The notes beneath the pieces were generated by a model. That model was not told the DNA's origin and did not search any database. It worked only from the letters and a program-made list of their open reading frames with translations. A stretch of DNA of 64,000 nt from CAZWDO01 sp964632485 [NCBI: uncultured bacterium]. GTDB lineage: Bacteria; JAGOEH01. The position numbers and the translations under genes were made by a program. Shown piece after piece: positions 55,936 to 64,000 of the stretch. Each line of letters starts with the position of its first letter. Positions within the stretch are counted from its first letter, which is position 1. The stretch spans positions 70,081 to 134,080 of the forward strand of contig CAZWDO010000004.1 in NCBI GenBank assembly GCA_964632485.1, given 5' to 3'.

Positions 55936-56405
55936 CCTATCGATAGAGTCAACCAGCCTCTTAGATTCAATCCAATTATGTGTACTCTATATAGAATATT
56001 TAACTACTTTTCTTCTTTTTGTCAATATAAAATATGTTTTATATTATATAAATTCTCTAAAACTCTAATTTTAGACACTCCTAAGCTAAGACTTAAGACC
56101 TTAATCTCCCAAGAATTCAATTTTTCCAGAATTTTAATTCCTCTAATCACCACCACCACTTACCGATCTGTCTATAGACTTATCTCATTACATATACATT
56201 TTTCTTCTAATTTGGAATTAAAATCTATTTTTTTCTTTATTTTCTTGATTTTAACTTTTTCTTATATTATATCCCTGATGGTTATCAGCTTGATTAATTT
56301 CAGATTCAGACTGCCAACATCATCAGTTTACTAAATATGCTTTCCCGAATCATCCTGAGCTACCGCTGATTTATTCATTACTTCGAAAAAATTTAAAAAG
56401 GAATT
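55936..56405. other. AT-rich divergent region with no supported gene
   Basis: Lies between the sugar-binding gene (minus) and the PabB-PabC gene (plus). TTGACA (minus, 56020-56025) and TTGATT (plus, 56245-56250) might be -35 boxes for each side, but the -10 matches are weak. A 174-codon frame covering it is low-complexity and overlaps the sugar-binding gene, so it is not called. Confidence 0.4.
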
Positions 56406-56408
56406 GTG

Positions 56409-58157
56409 ATGCCAAATTTCCTCCCACAAGTTTTTCAATATCAATCTCATAATAACACTTGGTTGTATTTTAAAAATACAATTGAAATAATATCCACACA
56501 GATTCCCTCGGAGGTCATCCCCTGTTTGAATAAAATTGAAAACTTTGCATTTCAGGGATTTCATGTTGCAGGCTTTCTCTCTTATGAAACCGCGGGAGTC
56601 TTTGAACCGCGAATCCCGGTTTTCCAGTCCGATGGAACTCCGTTGATCTGGTTTGGAGTTTTCCGGGAGACTGAAACCATCAAACAGTCCCCTCCCATTG
56701 ATTTTTTACTTCCGGATCTTCAATGGGTGCCTTCGATCTCTGAGGAAACTTATAACAATCATATTGAAAAAATTCGCCATTATATTAAACAGGGCGAAAC
56801 CTACCAGGTTAATTATACGTTTGCATTGCAAACAGAAATCCCCCGTTCTCTAAATCTATTTGATCTTTTTAGATATGTAACTTTTTTTCATCCGACGCCC
56901 TATTCTATGTTTTTAGAAACTGAATCGCAAATTATTTGTTCTTTTTCGCCGGAACTCTTCTTTTATTTGCAGGGAGATAGCATTGAATGCCGGCCGATGA
57001 AAGGAACGGCTCACCGCGGGAAAACAACTTCTGAGGACCAGACTCAAGCAAATGAGCTTTACAATAGTGAAAAAAACCGATCCGAAAATATCATGATTGT
57101 GGACATGATTCGCAACGATCTGGGTAAAATTGCAAAAATTGGTACCGTTTCTGCGCCAAAATTATTTGAAATTGAGCGCTATAATTCTCTTTTCCAAATG
57201 ACTTCCACCGTTCGAGCAAAAACTTCATCTTCTTTAAATACGATTTTTAGCGCCCTGTTTCCTTGTGCATCCATAACCGGCGCCCCCAAAATCAGAACCA
57301 CGGCAATCATCCATGAACTTGAGAACAGACCTCGCGGTATTTATTGCGGCGCAATGGGATCAATCCGTCCCGGCCGTGAAGCGCTCTTCAATGTGGCGAT
57401 CCGGACCTTGGTTATTGATAAAAAAAATAGAAACGCTACCTATAATATCGGCAGCGGCATCATCTGGGATTCCGAAGCCCGTGATGAATTCCAGGAATGT
57501 TTACTAAAAAGCCATTTCCTTTCAGAACAAATAGCTCCGTTTGATCTATTGGAAAGCCTGCTCTACTGCCCCAAAACCGGCTACTATTTACTGGATGAAC
57601 ATTTAACTCGTTACCAGGATTCCGCTAATTATTTCGGCTTTACGACCTCCTATGAAGAAGTTAAGGCTTACCTACAGGGGATATTTTCCGAAATGCCTTC
57701 CTCTCCGGTTAAAATCCGTTGCGTTATATCACGTCAACGTCATATAAGCCATACTATTTCACCGATTCGGATCGAACACCAGCAACTCACCTTTCCATTT
57801 GCAAAAGAATCGGTTGACCCTAACAATCGGTTTCTTTACCATAAAACAACCCATCGGCTGATATATCAAAAGGCGTTGGCCAGTCAACCCGGTTACACGG
57901 ATGTTCTGTTGTGGAATAAAAATGGCGAAATTACCGAGACGACCTGCGGAAATATCGTGGCTCAAATACAAGGTAAATTTCTTACTCCCCCGGTTAGTTG
58001 TGGCCTGTTACCAGGTACCTTACGCGCTCATCTGCTGGAATCCGGTAAAATTTCAGAATCCCCTATTTTAATATCAGATCTATCAAAATGCGACCATATC
58101 TGGCGCATCAACTCTGTCCGCGGTTGGCAACGAATTAATGTGGATGCTCATAACTGA
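56409..58157 (+). CDS. pabB: Aminodeoxychorismate synthase component I fused to aminodeoxychorismate lyase (PabB-PabC)
   Basis: A 582-residue fusion that makes p-aminobenzoate for folate. The PabB part (about 1-380) has the chorismate-binding core GETYQVNYTFALQTEI, CRPMKGTAHRGKTT, NIMIVDMIRNDLGKI, SITGAPKIRTTAIIHELE and GIYCGAMGSIRPG. After EFQECLLKSHFL comes a class-IV aminotransferase domain (about 390-582). It has LLESLLYCPKTGYYLLDEH, a PLP-binding Lys in FLYHKTTHRLIYQKA, and the ETTCGNIVAQ motif. The glutaminase PabA is not present here. A GTG sits 3 bases before the ATG I use; AAAGGAA is well placed for it. Confidence 0.94.
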   Translation: MPNFLPQVFQYQSHNNTWLYFKNTIEIISTQIPSEVIPCLNKIENFAFQGFHVAGFLSYETAGVFEPRIPVFQSDGTPLIWFGVFRETETIKQSPPIDFLLPDLQWVPSISEETYNNHIEKIRHYIKQGETYQVNYTFALQTEIPRSLNLFDLFRYVTFFHPTPYSMFLETESQIICSFSPELFFYLQGDSIECRPMKGTAHRGKTTSEDQTQANELYNSEKNRSENIMIVDMIRNDLGKIAKIGTVSAPKLFEIERYNSLFQMTSTVRAKTSSSLNTIFSALFPCASITGAPKIRTTAIIHELENRPRGIYCGAMGSIRPGREALFNVAIRTLVIDKKNRNATYNIGSGIIWDSEARDEFQECLLKSHFLSEQIAPFDLLESLLYCPKTGYYLLDEHLTRYQDSANYFGFTTSYEEVKAYLQGIFSEMPSSPVKIRCVISRQRHISHTISPIRIEHQQLTFPFAKESVDPNNRFLYHKTTHRLIYQKALASQPGYTDVLLWNKNGEITETTCGNIVAQIQGKFLTPPVSCGLLPGTLRAHLLESGKISESPILISDLSKCDHIWRINSVRGWQRINVDAHN

Positions 58158-58497
58158 TCCTGAACTTGACATGCTGCATTATTGCATCACGAGGTGAAGT
58201 TGGCAAAAAGCCTTACAAACTCCAAAGTCTCAAACTCAAAGCTTAAACGACAACGATAAGAAACCCCAATTAATATTGATGCCAAAATCACCGAAGCCAT
58301 CTTTCTGGGCTTGATCGGCCGTGCGGTTCGCACCCGGAGTCTCTCTTCATCAGGAGTTTCGTTTTCATTCGCGACAATATGGGGCTAATAGATTGCTTGG
58401 CAATCTGTTGAAATCTAAACCCTTTATCAGCCTAAGCAACTACTATTGAATGATTTAATATTCAGACAGTTTTTCTTACAATCTTCTTACATTTGGG
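58158..58497. other. Intergenic region with no supported gene
   Basis: Between the PabB-PabC gene and the convergent TPR gene. A short open stretch on the minus strand could be read, but no recognisable product, ribosome-binding site or repeat is seen. The middle is GC-richer than its surroundings (58300-58380), which may be a relic of a lost gene. Confidence 0.35.
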
Positions 58498-59271
58498 TTA
58501 GTTGGGAGTTAATTCTTTAGCAACAATTTCTATCTGTTTATTTAATCCTTTAAGATACTCGGGATCATATCCATGCTTATAAGCAAGTTCATAATAGTGT
58601 TTTGAATTATCTACATTCCCTTTTTCAAGCCAAACATAAGCTAAACAATAAAATACAATTGCCTCCTCAGGTCTTAATGTTAAGGATTTCTTATAATAGT
58701 ATATTGAAGAATCTAATTCATTTAAAGCTCGATAAGTAGTTGCTAAATAGAATGGAACTTCAAAATTCAGACTATCCTTCATCCCGACTAAATATGAAAA
58801 AACCCCAAGCGAATTCGGATAATCCTTAAGGTTATAGTAACATACACCCGCTTTGAAAAGATAACGATTATTAGCTGTTAGATCATAAGCCTGCTTGAAT
58901 TTCTCCAATGCTTCCGCCGTTTCCCCCCGATCACGATAGATGACGCCTAATTCATCCCGAGCGGTCGCTTGGGCATAATTTGTCCAGTTCGGGGTGTTGA
59001 TCATCATTTCAAATCGCTGAACCGAAGCAGTTTCTGAAGCGTTGACCCATATCCAGGGAAAAGTATGCATCATGGAAATAATGATACACATTTTCCCAAG
59101 CAGCATGAAATCCTGTTTATATAATTTAAACAAGGAGATCACGATCAGCAGTGTCATGGGATACGTTCCAATGGCCATGATATCCCAATCTCTGGCCGCT
59201 CCCAATTTAAAATCATATACCAGCAAAAACAGCATTGGGCCTATTGACGATAAAAGCAGAAAAACCAGCAT
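58498..59271 (-). pseudogene. N-terminally truncated membrane protein with TPR domain
   Basis: The 257-residue frame starts in the middle of what looks like a polytopic membrane protein. It has three hydrophobic segments (about 1-20, 33-48 and 57-73), with the GAARDWDIMAIGTYP loop typical of larger membrane-plus-TPR proteins. A run of tetratricopeptide repeats follows (about 95-245, for example ELGVIYRDRGETAEALEKF, AGVCYYNLKDYPNSLGVFS and CLAYVWLEKGNVDNSKHYYELA). Upstream the same frame continues for only eight codons to a stop (HYRKKKSP before the Met). The missing N-terminal part is therefore absent, which suggests a gene remnant. It could still be an expressed short protein. Confidence 0.55.
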
Positions 59272-59538
59272 AGGAGACTTTTTTTTCCGATAATGTCAAT
59301 AATATTCTACTTAAGCAAATTTTGCGTGGCTAAATGAGTTAAATAGTTCTGAATACAATGGACCAAATCACAGGTAGTTAGTAAGACCGCTCAATATTTA
59401 CCAAATCAAATTTCATTCCTGATCTAATTTTAAGGCCTTCAAATGTAAATTGAATAAATTTAATGAATTTAGGGTAGTTGTATAACCCCATCTAATCTGT
59501 TTTATATTTTTTTTGAAAGTTACTATAAATATGAGGTC
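59272..59538. other. Short intergenic region with no supported gene
   Basis: Between the truncated TPR gene and the tRNA terminator. AT-rich; I see no gene, repeat or RNA element here. The lost 5' part of the TPR gene is not detectable. Confidence 0.4.
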
Positions 59539-59580
59539 AAAAATAACTACGGTCCTCAAAGCTGAATGTTTGAAGACCGT
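59539..59580 (-). terminator. Rho-independent terminator downstream of tRNA-Val
   Basis: On the minus strand ACGGTCTTCAAA (59569-59580) pairs with TTTGAGGACCGT (59549-59560) with one G-U pair and an 8-base loop, followed by a T-rich stretch. It lies a few bases after the tRNA gene. Confidence 0.85.
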
Positions 59581-59586
59581 AAACCG

Positions 59587-59660
59587 TTGGGCGATACTGG
59601 ACTTGAACCAGTGACCCCCTGCATGTCAAGCAGATACTCTAGCCACCTGAGCTAATCGCC
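59587..59660 (-). tRNA. tRNA-Val (anticodon GAC)
   Basis: The minus strand folds into a full cloverleaf. It has a 7-bp acceptor stem (GGGCGAT with ATCGCCC) and a D-arm (GCTC...GAGT). The anticodon stem TCTGC/GCAGG surrounds loop TTGACAT (anticodon GAC), followed by a short variable loop. The T-arm is ACTGG-TTCAAGT-CCAGT. CCA is not encoded. A terminator follows. Confidence 0.96.
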
Positions 59661-60087
59661 CTTGTTCTGTATAGTATACGAATTTCAGTATTAAAAGTCA
59701 AGAATTTTTTTTATATTCTATGAAAATTATCATTAGAATCTGTTCCAGAAATTCTCAGCTAACGTTTAATTCACTATTTAGTAATCAATTACATTTTAAC
59801 TATTAAATACAGTATCACCCTGAACCAGGCTGGAAAAAAAAATTGATCTGGTTGAGGTTTACAATTTTTGTATAACCTAGAAATTGCAAGTCACCCATAA
59901 TACACTTTGAAAACTTTACTTTCAAATTACTTTTTAAGAGCCCCTGAATGGAAATGCGGTGACCCAATAAAACATTCTGATTGGTTATCGGGCAAGAAAT
60001 TATCGGTTCATTACCAAATCAACTTCAATTTTAAAGTAAAAATTAAATTTTATTGCTTTTTTTAAAAAAAATGTTATATTCACACCC
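59661..60087. other. Intergenic region upstream of the glycosyltransferase gene
   Basis: AT-rich, about 430 bases. A TATATT box lies just before the gene start at 60088, but I found no clear -35 partner. No gene, repeat or RNA element is evident. Confidence 0.4.
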
Positions 60088-61641
60088 ATGATGTTAACTA
60101 TTTCTTCCACGGACTCATCTGTAAATTCACTCTCAAACTCCAAATACAATCAGCATTTTTGGATATTAGTCGGTGGGTTAACCCTCATCAGACTTATTTT
60201 AGCCAGTGTGATCAACTTAGTTCCCCAAGAGGCCTACTACTGGCTATACATTCAACAACCTGCGTTAAGTTATTTCGATCATCCACCTCTATGCTCCTAT
60301 GGAATCGGTCTTTTCACTCATCTATTTGGGAATAAAGAAGTATTTGTTCGATTATCAACACTACTGTTTTCAATAGGAACGCAATGGGCCGTTTTTGAAC
60401 TTTCTAAAAAAGCGTTCGGTAATGTTAAAATCGCCTTTTGGTCCGTTGTTGCGCTTAATTTGACGATTTTTTTCAATATTTCAGCATTTTTCGCCACCCC
60501 GGATTCGCCATTATTGTTTTTTTGGGCATTGTGTATGCTTTTCACTTATCAAGCTTTGTTTCATCATAATACATGGGCCAATTGGATATTAGCCGGAATT
60601 TTTGCAGGACTTGCAATGTATAGTAAGTATACGGCTGTTTTTCTTTTTCTGTCAGTTTTTTGCTATTTTATAATTTCCCCGCATAATCGGTCCCGGCTTT
60701 GGAACCTAAAACCCTACATTTCAGTCATAATCTCTTTTTTGGTTTTCTTCCCGGTCATTCTTTGGAATGCCAATAATCATTGGGCATCTTTCCTTTTCCA
60801 AACCTCGCATCGTGCCTCGGGAGCTACAAAGTTAGGCTTTAAATATTTGCTCCAGCTTGTTGCCAGCCAGTTTTATGAATTAACCCCGTTGTTTTTCATT
60901 TTGCTTTTTACAGTATCAGCAATCATAATTAAAAATTTTTGGCATGAAAAAAAGGAACGATATCTATTTTTTACTTCATATAGCCTTCCCATGATTATTT
61001 TTTTTGTCATGATCAGTTTAACCACATTAGTCAAGATGAATTGGTTGCAACCTGCATATCTGGCCTTAATTATTCTTATTACGGCTGTTTACTACGAAAA
61101 ATGCAAACATAAACAGTCTTTAAGAAAAAAACTTAAATTTGGCGCTATTATCAGTCTTTGCTTGATAATACTAAATCTGGGAATTATACTTTTTCCCATT
61201 GTTCCCATAAAAAAAGGAGATACTTGGAATGGATGGGGTGAACTTTCAACTGAAATACAAACACTGTACCAGGAAATGTCTGTGAAAGCCCCTGTTTTTA
61301 TTTTTGGAAACGAATATAAAATCGCTGCGGAAATGGCCTTTTATTCACCCTATAAAGAACTAATTTACGCGCAAAATATTTACAACCAACCTGCTTTGCA
61401 GTTTGATTTTTGGAAATCCCCTCATCAGTTAATTGGACAAAATGCAATCTTTATGTACTCTGATTTCGCCCCTATGAAAAAAATTGAAATTTTAGATTCT
61501 TATTTTCAAAAGGTGATACATTATAAGACAATCGAAATTAAATATTGGGGTTTTACATTTCGCCGTTTCTATCTTTATAAATGTTATAATTATATGGGGC
61601 CTGTTTACGATGATTCAAAACTAAATTTAAGCTCATTCTAA
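60088..61641 (+). CDS. GT39/PMT-type membrane glycosyltransferase (ArnT-like)
   Basis: A 517-residue membrane protein with about ten hydrophobic segments. It resembles dolichyl-phosphate-mannose-protein mannosyltransferase and ArnT enzymes, which use a lipid-linked sugar to glycosylate a target outside the cytoplasm. The first periplasmic loop has the usual acidic motif in LVPQEAYYWLYIQQPALSYFDHPPL (about 43-67), with the catalytic Glu/Asp. LSTLLFSIGTQWAVFEL and MYSKYTAVFLFLSVF follow, and the C-terminal about 170 residues form a soluble part. The acceptor is unknown; lipid A or a protein are typical. Start codons ATG ATG occur without a strong ribosome-binding site. Confidence 0.9.
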   Translation: MMLTISSTDSSVNSLSNSKYNQHFWILVGGLTLIRLILASVINLVPQEAYYWLYIQQPALSYFDHPPLCSYGIGLFTHLFGNKEVFVRLSTLLFSIGTQWAVFELSKKAFGNVKIAFWSVVALNLTIFFNISAFFATPDSPLLFFWALCMLFTYQALFHHNTWANWILAGIFAGLAMYSKYTAVFLFLSVFCYFIISPHNRSRLWNLKPYISVIISFLVFFPVILWNANNHWASFLFQTSHRASGATKLGFKYLLQLVASQFYELTPLFFILLFTVSAIIIKNFWHEKKERYLFFTSYSLPMIIFFVMISLTTLVKMNWLQPAYLALIILITAVYYEKCKHKQSLRKKLKFGAIISLCLIILNLGIILFPIVPIKKGDTWNGWGELSTEIQTLYQEMSVKAPVFIFGNEYKIAAEMAFYSPYKELIYAQNIYNQPALQFDFWKSPHQLIGQNAIFMYSDFAPMKKIEILDSYFQKVIHYKTIEIKYWGFTFRRFYLYKCYNYMGPVYDDSKLNLSSF

Positions 61642-61883
61642 GCTGTCAAGGTCCAACAACGACGCATACAAGCATGAATTTTTTCTTTAACGTCTTTTGG
61701 AAGCTGAAAATACCAATTACTGAACTAAATTCCTTTTACCCTTATTCTGCAAGTAAAAAACGACTTGACAAATCCAATGATTTTCATTATTTTTAACTGT
61801 TTATTTTCGTTATTAGCGAACTCTTCTTTAATAATTACAAACTGAATAACCATAATGAATTATCAATCCAGAAAGGAAAGACC

Positions 61884-62756
61884 ATGAAAGTCGGTTATAT
61901 TGGGATAATTGGCAAACCAAACGCTGGAAAATCTACTCTTTTGAATACAATTATCGGCGAAAAACTATCAATTGTTACCCCAAAGGCGCAAACAACACGC
62001 AAGCGAATTATCGGAATTTATTCCACTTCGGAAGCCCAAATTATCTTTATCGATACTCCCGGGTTTACTCTTAAAACCGACAAGCTGAATCAAAAACTGG
62101 TTGAACAGGCTAAAGGCACTATGCAGGAAGTCGATATTAATCTTTTGTTAATTGATGCTTCTAAATACATGGCTTCACTGGAAGCGGATATTTTATATCA
62201 ATTGAATACATATAAAAAACCAACTTTTTTAATACTCAATAAGATCGATAAAATTAAAAAAAATTATTTGCTACCTACTATCGATTTTTACCGCAATCAG
62301 TTCGATTTTGAAGAAATCTTTCCCATTTCAGCTAAAACAAATGACGGAATATCTCATTTAATCGAGCAAATTATAAGTTACTTGCCTGAAGGTGATGCAA
62401 TCTACTCTGAGGATCTTCTTTCGAATCAACCTCAACGCATTTTTACTGAAGAATTTGTCAGAGAAGCCATTTTCCAGCTACTGAAGGAGGAGATACCCTA
62501 TTCTACTTATGTCGAAATTACTCAGTTTTCTGAAAGTGACAGTGATACTAAAAAAGTCGAGATTAAAGCCGATATTTTTGTCGAAAAAGATTCCCAAAAG
62601 AAAATTGTCATTGGGAAATCCGGCAACATGATCCGCCAAATTCGGGAATATGCCCTAAAAGAGATACAAAACTTTCTCCAACAACCGGTACAACTTTCAC
62701 TTTGGGTCAAAGTCGATAAAAACTGGAGAAACGATGCCCCAGAAGATAAAATATAA
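61884..62756 (+). CDS. era: GTPase Era
   Basis: Era binds the 3' end of 16S rRNA and assists 30S assembly. The 290-residue product has the GTPase motifs GKPNAGKSTLLNTIIG (G1), QTTRKRI (G2), DTPGF (G3), NKIDK (G4) and SAKTNDG (G5). A C-terminal KH domain follows, with FVEKDSQKKIVIGKSGNMIR (about 230-249). GAAAGGAAAG precedes the ATG. Its end overlaps the PorZ-like gene by 23 bases. Confidence 0.98.
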   Translation: MKVGYIGIIGKPNAGKSTLLNTIIGEKLSIVTPKAQTTRKRIIGIYSTSEAQIIFIDTPGFTLKTDKLNQKLVEQAKGTMQEVDINLLLIDASKYMASLEADILYQLNTYKKPTFLILNKIDKIKKNYLLPTIDFYRNQFDFEEIFPISAKTNDGISHLIEQIISYLPEGDAIYSEDLLSNQPQRIFTEEFVREAIFQLLKEEIPYSTYVEITQFSESDSDTKKVEIKADIFVEKDSQKKIVIGKSGNMIRQIREYALKEIQNFLQQPVQLSLWVKVDKNWRNDAPEDKI

Positions 62757-64000
62757 AATTTTTTTTATAGTACTTCTTGTTTTTTTTATTGATATTAATG
62801 CTGAATGGGATCAATGGCAAGCGATTACCTCTAAGAATAGTAGCTATGATCTCTTCGTATCCAATCCCATTATTTATCTGGCTACCAGCGGAGGGTTGGT
62901 TGAGTTCACTCCTTATGATACTTCTTTCCATGCCTTTCTAAACACTGATGGTCTAACTTCTAATTTTGTAACCACCATTTTTAAAGATTCCCACAACCAA
63001 TTATGGGTAGGCAGCTCAGGTAGTTATTTGGACCGTATTACTCCATCTGGTAATATTTATCACTACAATAATTTCGATGGTATTTCTGAAATAATTTATT
63101 CCGTCATCGAAGATACAACCCACGAAGCGATTTTTGTTTCTACTAATCAGGGGATTTCCGTTTTTCATAACTATCACTTTCAATTTTCAATAACCCGCCA
63201 GAATGGTTTGATCAGCGACATTAACTCGGACTTACTGATTGATTCTAATTATTTATATGCGCTCTCTGAAAACGGATTGGCTTATGCTCCACTTGACCAA
63301 AATTTACAATTGCCATCTTCCTGGACACAAATCTCCCAAATTGGTACTACTTCCATCAACCAGTTTAACCATATCAAGCGGGTTGGATCAAGCCTTTTCC
63401 TCCTTGGCCCGAGTAAACTTTTAGAAATTTTAATTGATTCCCAATGGATAATTCAAAACAATTGGATAACCCCTTACGATTACCAATTAACTGATTTTGT
63501 TGTATGTGGCGATACCGCTTATTGTACTGGGATCTATGGTATTTATGTTCAGCCCATCCACAACTATACACCCGTATTTCACCGTATTCTCGATTGCCTA
63601 CATGCAACAGCCATTGAATCTTCAGACAATAACACAATTCTCTGGTTTACATCGCTGGAAACAGGCATCAACCAATTTGCAATTCAATCGCAAAAACACT
63701 CAATTTTCACCAATCCTGACGGACCCGTATCCAACAATATCTACGATATAGCATTTGAAGAAGATGGAACCATCGCCGTGGCTTGTGGGGATGATGTGGA
63801 TTATACGCTAAAACGGGGTGGGGTTTCATTTTATAGAGATAACCAATGGCTCAACTATCAACTTCCTATAAAATATCAGGATTTTAGAGCGGTATGTATC
63901 GACCAGAATAATAACTATTGGTTTGGTTCACTCGGAAGCGGTGTTATACGTTGTCATTTCAACCAGGATTCATTAGTTTATTCTGTTTTTGACTCTTCCA
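62734..64000 (+). CDS. PorZ-like two-component-regulator propeller protein (5' part)
   Basis: My translation gives 422 codons running off the window edge. It starts with a signal peptide (KIFFIVLLVFFIDINA). The sequence then shows propeller blades of the Reg_prop type, for example IYLATSGGLVEFTPYDTSF, NTDGLTSNFVTTIFKDSHNQ, LWVGSSG, VFVSTNQGISVF and NNNYWFGSLGSGVIR. Such propellers occur in PorZ, an outer-membrane T9SS component that delivers anionic lipopolysaccharide, as well as in large hybrid sensors. With porX in the window and three T9SS cargo proteins, a PorZ-like role is plausible. The C-terminal sorting domain expected for PorZ lies outside the window. Confidence 0.75.
   Translation, partial: MPQKIKYKIFFIVLLVFFIDINAEWDQWQAITSKNSSYDLFVSNPIIYLATSGGLVEFTPYDTSFHAFLNTDGLTSNFVTTIFKDSHNQLWVGSSGSYLDRITPSGNIYHYNNFDGISEIIYSVIEDTTHEAIFVSTNQGISVFHNYHFQFSITRQNGLISDINSDLLIDSNYLYALSENGLAYAPLDQNLQLPSSWTQISQIGTTSINQFNHIKRVGSSLFLLGPSKLLEILIDSQWIIQNNWITPYDYQLTDFVVCGDTAYCTGIYGIYVQPIHNYTPVFHRILDCLHATAIESSDNNTILWFTSLETGINQFAIQSQKHSIFTNPDGPVSNNIYDIAFEEDGTIAVACGDDVDYTLKRGGVSFYRDNQWLNYQLPIKYQDFRAVCIDQNNNYWFGSLGSGVIRCHFNQDSLVYSVFDSS

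Noticed and set aside
55810-56334. 174-codon frame in the AT-rich divergent region
   Set aside because: Overlaps the sugar-binding gene on the opposite strand, low-complexity Phe/Ile/Ser composition, no ribosome-binding site.
58158-58440. Possible decayed gene downstream of the PabB-PabC gene
   Set aside because: Short open stretches exist, but neither frame gives a recognisable family.

Overview
This 64 kb window looks like a chromosomal segment of an uncultured bacterium of the FCB superphylum, for example Calditrichota, KSB1, Marinimicrobia or a relative. Three large secreted proteins end in the NPFN-type C-terminal sorting domain used by type IX secretion (T9SS). A PorX-type response regulator with a PglZ phosphatase domain is present, and so is the start of a PorZ-like propeller protein. 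Unlike Bacteroidota proper, many genes have clear Shine-Dalgarno sequences, and several promoters are textbook sigma70 (TTGACA, 17 bp, TATAAT-like). The phylum is therefore inferred, not proven. Apart from one tRNA-Val(GAC), I saw no RNA genes, and I saw no CRISPR array, insertion sequence, phage or replication origin.

Layout. (1) 1-2182, minus: a TonB-dependent outer-membrane receptor, cut by the window edge, behind a TPP riboswitch, so probably a thiamine or precursor importer. (2) 2196-12885, minus: one long transcription/translation operon, STAS protein-rimP-nusA-infB-ylxP-rbfA-nrnA-truB-ribF-rpsO-pnp-small ORF, with a strong promoter at its head. (3) 12912-17031, minus: rel (ppGpp), then recA-recX from a promoter that overlaps the end of the preceding gene. 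(4) 17028-24831, minus: a compact operon starting with porX, then a degenerate aspartokinase, lysA, a NUDIX hydrolase, a nitroreductase, dinB and a YprB-like exonuclease. (5) 25217-30508: an NlpC/P60 lipoprotein candidate (+), two small unknown proteins with their own promoter, truD, a DMT transporter and groES-groEL with a terminator.

(6) 31059-39691, plus: a Ca2+-type P-ATPase with a long structured leader, then a PilZ protein, an ABC exporter pair, an LptF/LptG-like permease and an M14 carboxypeptidase, most of them overlapping or nearly so. (7) 39754-43092, plus: a 1073-residue secreted Asp-box propeller protein with its own promoter and terminator. (8) 43302-47830, minus: an MBOAT acyltransferase with two SGNH hydrolases, one carrying LysM, probably acetylating a surface polymer. 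(9) 48038-52615: two divergent secreted T9SS cargo proteins. (10) 52647-55896, minus: a periplasmic sugar-binding protein paired with a hybrid histidine kinase. (11) 56409-64000: a PabB-PabC fusion (folate), a truncated TPR membrane protein, tRNA-Val, a GT39-type glycosyltransferase, era and the PorZ-like protein.

The main threads are a housekeeping translation/RNA-decay block, a T9SS thread (porX, the porZ-like gene and three cargo proteins) and envelope modification. The best candidates for something new are the active-site-less aspartokinase next to lysA, the leader RNA of the P-type ATPase with competing stems, the LysM-bearing MBOAT/SGNH cassette, and a strong internal GC shift in the large propeller gene.
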